Below, piece after piece: positions 7,781-9,256 of a stretch of 9,256 nt of DNA (its first letter is position 1; each line of letters opens with the position of its first letter). The notes under the pieces are model-generated. The model made no database searches and was not told where the DNA came from. It was given only the letters and a program-made list of their open reading frames with translations. The DNA lies in the NCBI GenBank assembly GCA_035513175.1, contig DATKCN010000267.1:1-9256 (forward strand). Reading direction: 5' to 3'. This DNA comes from DATKCN01 sp035513175. Lineage in GTDB: Bacteria > Chloroflexota > Chloroflexia > Thermomicrobiales > CFX8. A program made the position numbers and the translations under genes.

Positions 7781-7808
7781 ATTATATTCCGATATCAGCA
7801 TACGTCAA
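7781..7808 (-). promoter_or_regulatory. Sigma-70-type promoter of the ArsR operon (leaderless)
   Basis: On the reverse strand TTGACG (7808-7803) and TATAAT (7786-7781) are separated by 16 bp. This gives a perfect -10 and a 5/6 match to the -35 consensus. The -10 ends 6 bp before the ArsR ATG at 7774, which puts the expected transcription start at or next to the A of the ATG. Together with the missing Shine-Dalgarno, this indicates a leaderless mRNA. Confidence 0.8.
7785..7802. promoter_or_regulatory. Imperfect palindrome between -35 and -10, candidate ArsR operator
   Basis: The 18-bp sequence reads TATnCnGATATCnGnATA, symmetric at 14 of 18 positions around a GATATC centre. It fills the spacer of the ArsR promoter, so a bound dimer would block RNA polymerase. 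ArsR-family repressors usually bind such imperfect 12-2-12-like or shorter palindromes overlapping their own promoter. The link to this ArsR protein is inferred from position. Confidence 0.5.
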
Positions 7809-7948
7809 GCCGGGAGGACTCAGTCAAGTCTTTTCAGATGATGATCGTGGCAACGCTCGTACGACGATATGCTCGGCGCCAAACGGCGTTCCAGTGCCGC
7901 GCGGAAACGTGACGCGCACCCAGCACGAAATTACCGATTGACAAAACA

Positions 7949-7960
7949 GAACACATGTTC
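7949..7960. promoter_or_regulatory. LexA/SOS-box-like palindrome
   Basis: GAACACATGTTC matches the Gram-positive/actinobacterial SOS-box core GAACRNRYGTTC at every position. It starts 5 bp after a consensus -35 hexamer TTGACA (7938-7943), where a repressor would cover a promoter spacer. No good -10 lies at 16-18 bp; TCTACT at 7964-7969 is 20 bp away. No SOS gene is apparent downstream, so the match may be coincidental or belong to another regulator. Confidence 0.35.
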
Positions 7961-8041
7961 CAGTCTACTAACACGACGGTAGAGGGTGGCGATCCTTGTA
8001 AAACATCGCCTTGAGCCGTCAATGTCCGCCTCAAGCTCGCC

Positions 8042-8061
8042 CGTGACACAGCGTTGTCACG
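8042..8061. repeat. 20-bp inverted repeat upstream of the M42 peptidase gene
   Basis: CGTGACA (8042-8048) and TGTCACG (8055-8061) are perfect reverse complements around CAGCGT. Each half resembles a TGTCAC operator half-site, so this could be a dimeric regulator site or a short RNA hairpin. It lies about 130 bp upstream of the peptidase start and about 80 bp upstream of the possible -10 element. Confidence 0.5.
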
Positions 8062-8142
8062 TGATGTCGCCGGGCTCGTTCGTCCTGGCCCCATGTCCCT
8101 GGGAGACCACGCCCAAACCCGGACCGCTCCCGGTCTTTGTTG

Positions 8143-8151
8143 TGCTAGCAT
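8143..8151 (+). promoter_or_regulatory. Possible extended -10 promoter of the M42 peptidase gene
   Basis: TGCTAGCAT fits an extended -10 (TGn-TAGCAT) and shares the TGCTA start and final T with the candidate upstream of hutH (343-351). It would give a leader of about 34 nt. No clear -35 is present, so the call rests on the extended -10 and the position. Confidence 0.35.
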
Positions 8152-8191
8152 CCGACTCTCTCGACCGGCACGACGACAGGGGTGGACAGGC

Positions 8192-9247
8192 GTGGATTCA
8201 TACGAAACCCTCAAGGCATTGATGGAGATTCCCGGCCCGACGGGGCGGGAAGAGAGGGTCATGGAGTGGCTGCGGGACCGGTGGGAACCGCGCTCGGAGC
8301 GCGTCTGGCTGTCCAAGGTCGGCAACCTGCTGGCGCACGTGGGAGGCGGCGGGCCGAAGCTGCTGATTCAGGGGCACGCCGACGAGCTGAGCTTCACGGT
8401 GAAGAGCATTGACGCACAGGGGTTCCTCTGGCTGTCGAGCGGACAGGCCCCGGCGGGCATTCCTGGCAAGCGCTTTCCGGTCGGGCAACCGGCCCTGATC
8501 GTCGCGCGCGGCGGGTCGATCGACGGGCTGTTCGCCGCCGTCAGCGGGCACATCCTGACGCCGCAACAACGCGAGCGTGACAAGGTCGACTGGGACGATG
8601 TCTTCGTCGACATCGGCGCCTCCTCACGCGATGAGGCGCTGGCGCTGGGCGCACACGTCGGCGCCAGCGTCATCTGGAACCCGCCGGTGCGGCGGCTCGG
8701 CACGCGCATTTACGGCAAGGCGATCGACGACCGCGTCGCGCTGGCGCTGATGACGAATCTGCTCGACGGGCTCGACGTGGCGGAGTTGACCTACGACCTG
8801 TACCTCGTGGCGACGGTGCAGGAGGAGATTGGACGCATGGGCGCCTTCTCGCTGCGGGCGGACGTGGACGCGGATCTGGCAATCGCGATCGACAATGGGC
8901 TGGTCGGCGACATCCCTACCGTTGCGGAACGTAACATGCCAACCGTGCTGGGAGCGGGTCCGACCCTGGTCTACAAGGACGCGCACGCGCACTACGACAT
9001 CCGGCTGATCGACTGGCTGACGGACATCGCGCACGCCCACGACATCCCGTTGCAACACGCGATCTACGAGCACATCGGCAGCGATGGCTCGGCGCTGATC
9101 GCGCAGGGCATCCCGACGGCGCTGCTGGGGCCGTCGACCCGCTACACCCACACGGCGTTCGAGATGATCGACGAGCGGGACGTCGACGCGTCGCTGCGCC
9201 TGCTCAAGGCATTCGTGACGGCCAGCCCGGTCGAGATCGTCCATTGA
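8192..9247 (+). CDS. M42-family metallo-aminopeptidase
   Basis: A 351-residue cytoplasmic zinc (or cobalt) peptidase of the glutamyl/deblocking aminopeptidase family (PF05343), which forms TET-type dodecamers that trim peptides from the N-terminus. The expected metal and catalytic residues are all visible: His62 and Asp64 in QGHADE, bridging Asp179 in KAIDDR, catalytic Glu211 and ligand Glu212 in VATVQEEIGRMGA, Asp234 in AIAIDNG, and His320 in TRYTHTAFEMID. A GxPGK-like loop (PAGIPGKRF) and the VFVDIGASSRDEA segment are also family features. The GTG at 8192 is chosen because AGGGG lies 9 bp upstream and the N-terminus (LKALMEIPGPTGREE) then begins where the family does. The frame is open further upstream to 8054, but that stretch lacks similarity and crosses the candidate promoter. 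Exact specificity (acidic, leucyl, broad or a cellulase-annotated relative) cannot be told. Confidence 0.92.
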   Translation: MDSYETLKALMEIPGPTGREERVMEWLRDRWEPRSERVWLSKVGNLLAHVGGGGPKLLIQGHADELSFTVKSIDAQGFLWLSSGQAPAGIPGKRFPVGQPALIVARGGSIDGLFAAVSGHILTPQQRERDKVDWDDVFVDIGASSRDEALALGAHVGASVIWNPPVRRLGTRIYGKAIDDRVALALMTNLLDGLDVAELTYDLYLVATVQEEIGRMGAFSLRADVDADLAIAIDNGLVGDIPTVAERNMPTVLGAGPTLVYKDAHAHYDIRLIDWLTDIAHAHDIPLQHAIYEHIGSDGSALIAQGIPTALLGPSTRYTHTAFEMIDERDVDASLRLLKAFVTASPVEIVH

Positions 9248-9256
9248 ACGCCGTCG

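Larger units (their letters stand above)
7809..8191. other. Divergent intergenic region between the ArsR operon and the M42 peptidase gene
   Basis: No convincing gene is seen on either strand here. Open frames exist but lack family features and ribosome sites, and some run into the peptidase gene in the wrong frame. The region holds a TTGACA with an adjoining LexA-like palindrome (7938-7960), a 20-bp inverted repeat (8042-8061) and a possible -10 element (8143-8151). The part 7809-7937 shows nothing I can name. Base composition around 7920-7990 is lower in GC than the flanking genes. Confidence 0.6.

Noticed and set aside
8054..8191. N-terminal extension of the M42 peptidase by 46 residues
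   Set aside because: The stretch crosses the candidate promoter and inverted repeat, has no family similarity, and a GTG with a spaced AGGGG exists at 8192.
7986..8222. Small forward gene of 78 codons starting GTG at 7986
   Set aside because: The GAGG directly abuts the start codon with no spacing, the frame overlaps the peptidase start in another phase, and the product has no recognisable features.

Overview
The window is GC-rich, tightly packed bacterial DNA with strong G/C-ending codon use. The histidine-degradation enzymes read most like actinobacterial-type HutH and HutU. GC-rich palindromic intergenic repeats, with cores like CCCCCTCTCC/GGAGAGGGGG followed by CCGGGGGGTGAGGTC, recur four times. 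Together these suggest a high-GC Chloroflexota (Thermomicrobia/Sphaerobacter-like) or possibly an actinobacterium. This placement is inferred from sequence style, not from any search.

Layout, left to right. Positions 2-208 are the C-terminus of a beta-decarboxylating dehydrogenase (tartrate/isopropylmalate dehydrogenase type). Positions 209-482 are intergenic and hold two repeat copies and a possible promoter. A forward gene run follows: histidine ammonia-lyase hutH (483-2015), a SelA-like PLP enzyme (2044-3198) and an arylsulfotransferase-like six-bladed propeller (3209-4309). After a 234-bp spacer with two inverted repeat copies around a perfect 14-bp hairpin comes urocanate hydratase hutU (4544-6217). 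A compact reverse-strand operon converges on hutU: ArsR-type regulator (7433-7774), then an AHSA1/SRPBCC protein (6923-7429), then a DHFR/RibD-like protein (6288-6923). It is driven by a near-consensus promoter that appears to give a leaderless mRNA. A 417-bp divergent intergenic region holds a LexA-like box and another inverted repeat. It leads to a forward M42-family metallo-aminopeptidase (8192-9247).

How the genes work together: HutH and HutU catalyse the first two steps of histidine breakdown (histidine to urocanate to imidazolonepropionate). hutI, hutG and hutF are not in the window. The two genes between hutH and hutU are not canonical Hut enzymes and are the most interesting feature here. 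The three-gene ArsR module looks self-contained and autoregulated. The peptidase could feed amino acids into catabolism, but nothing in the sequence ties it to the hut genes.
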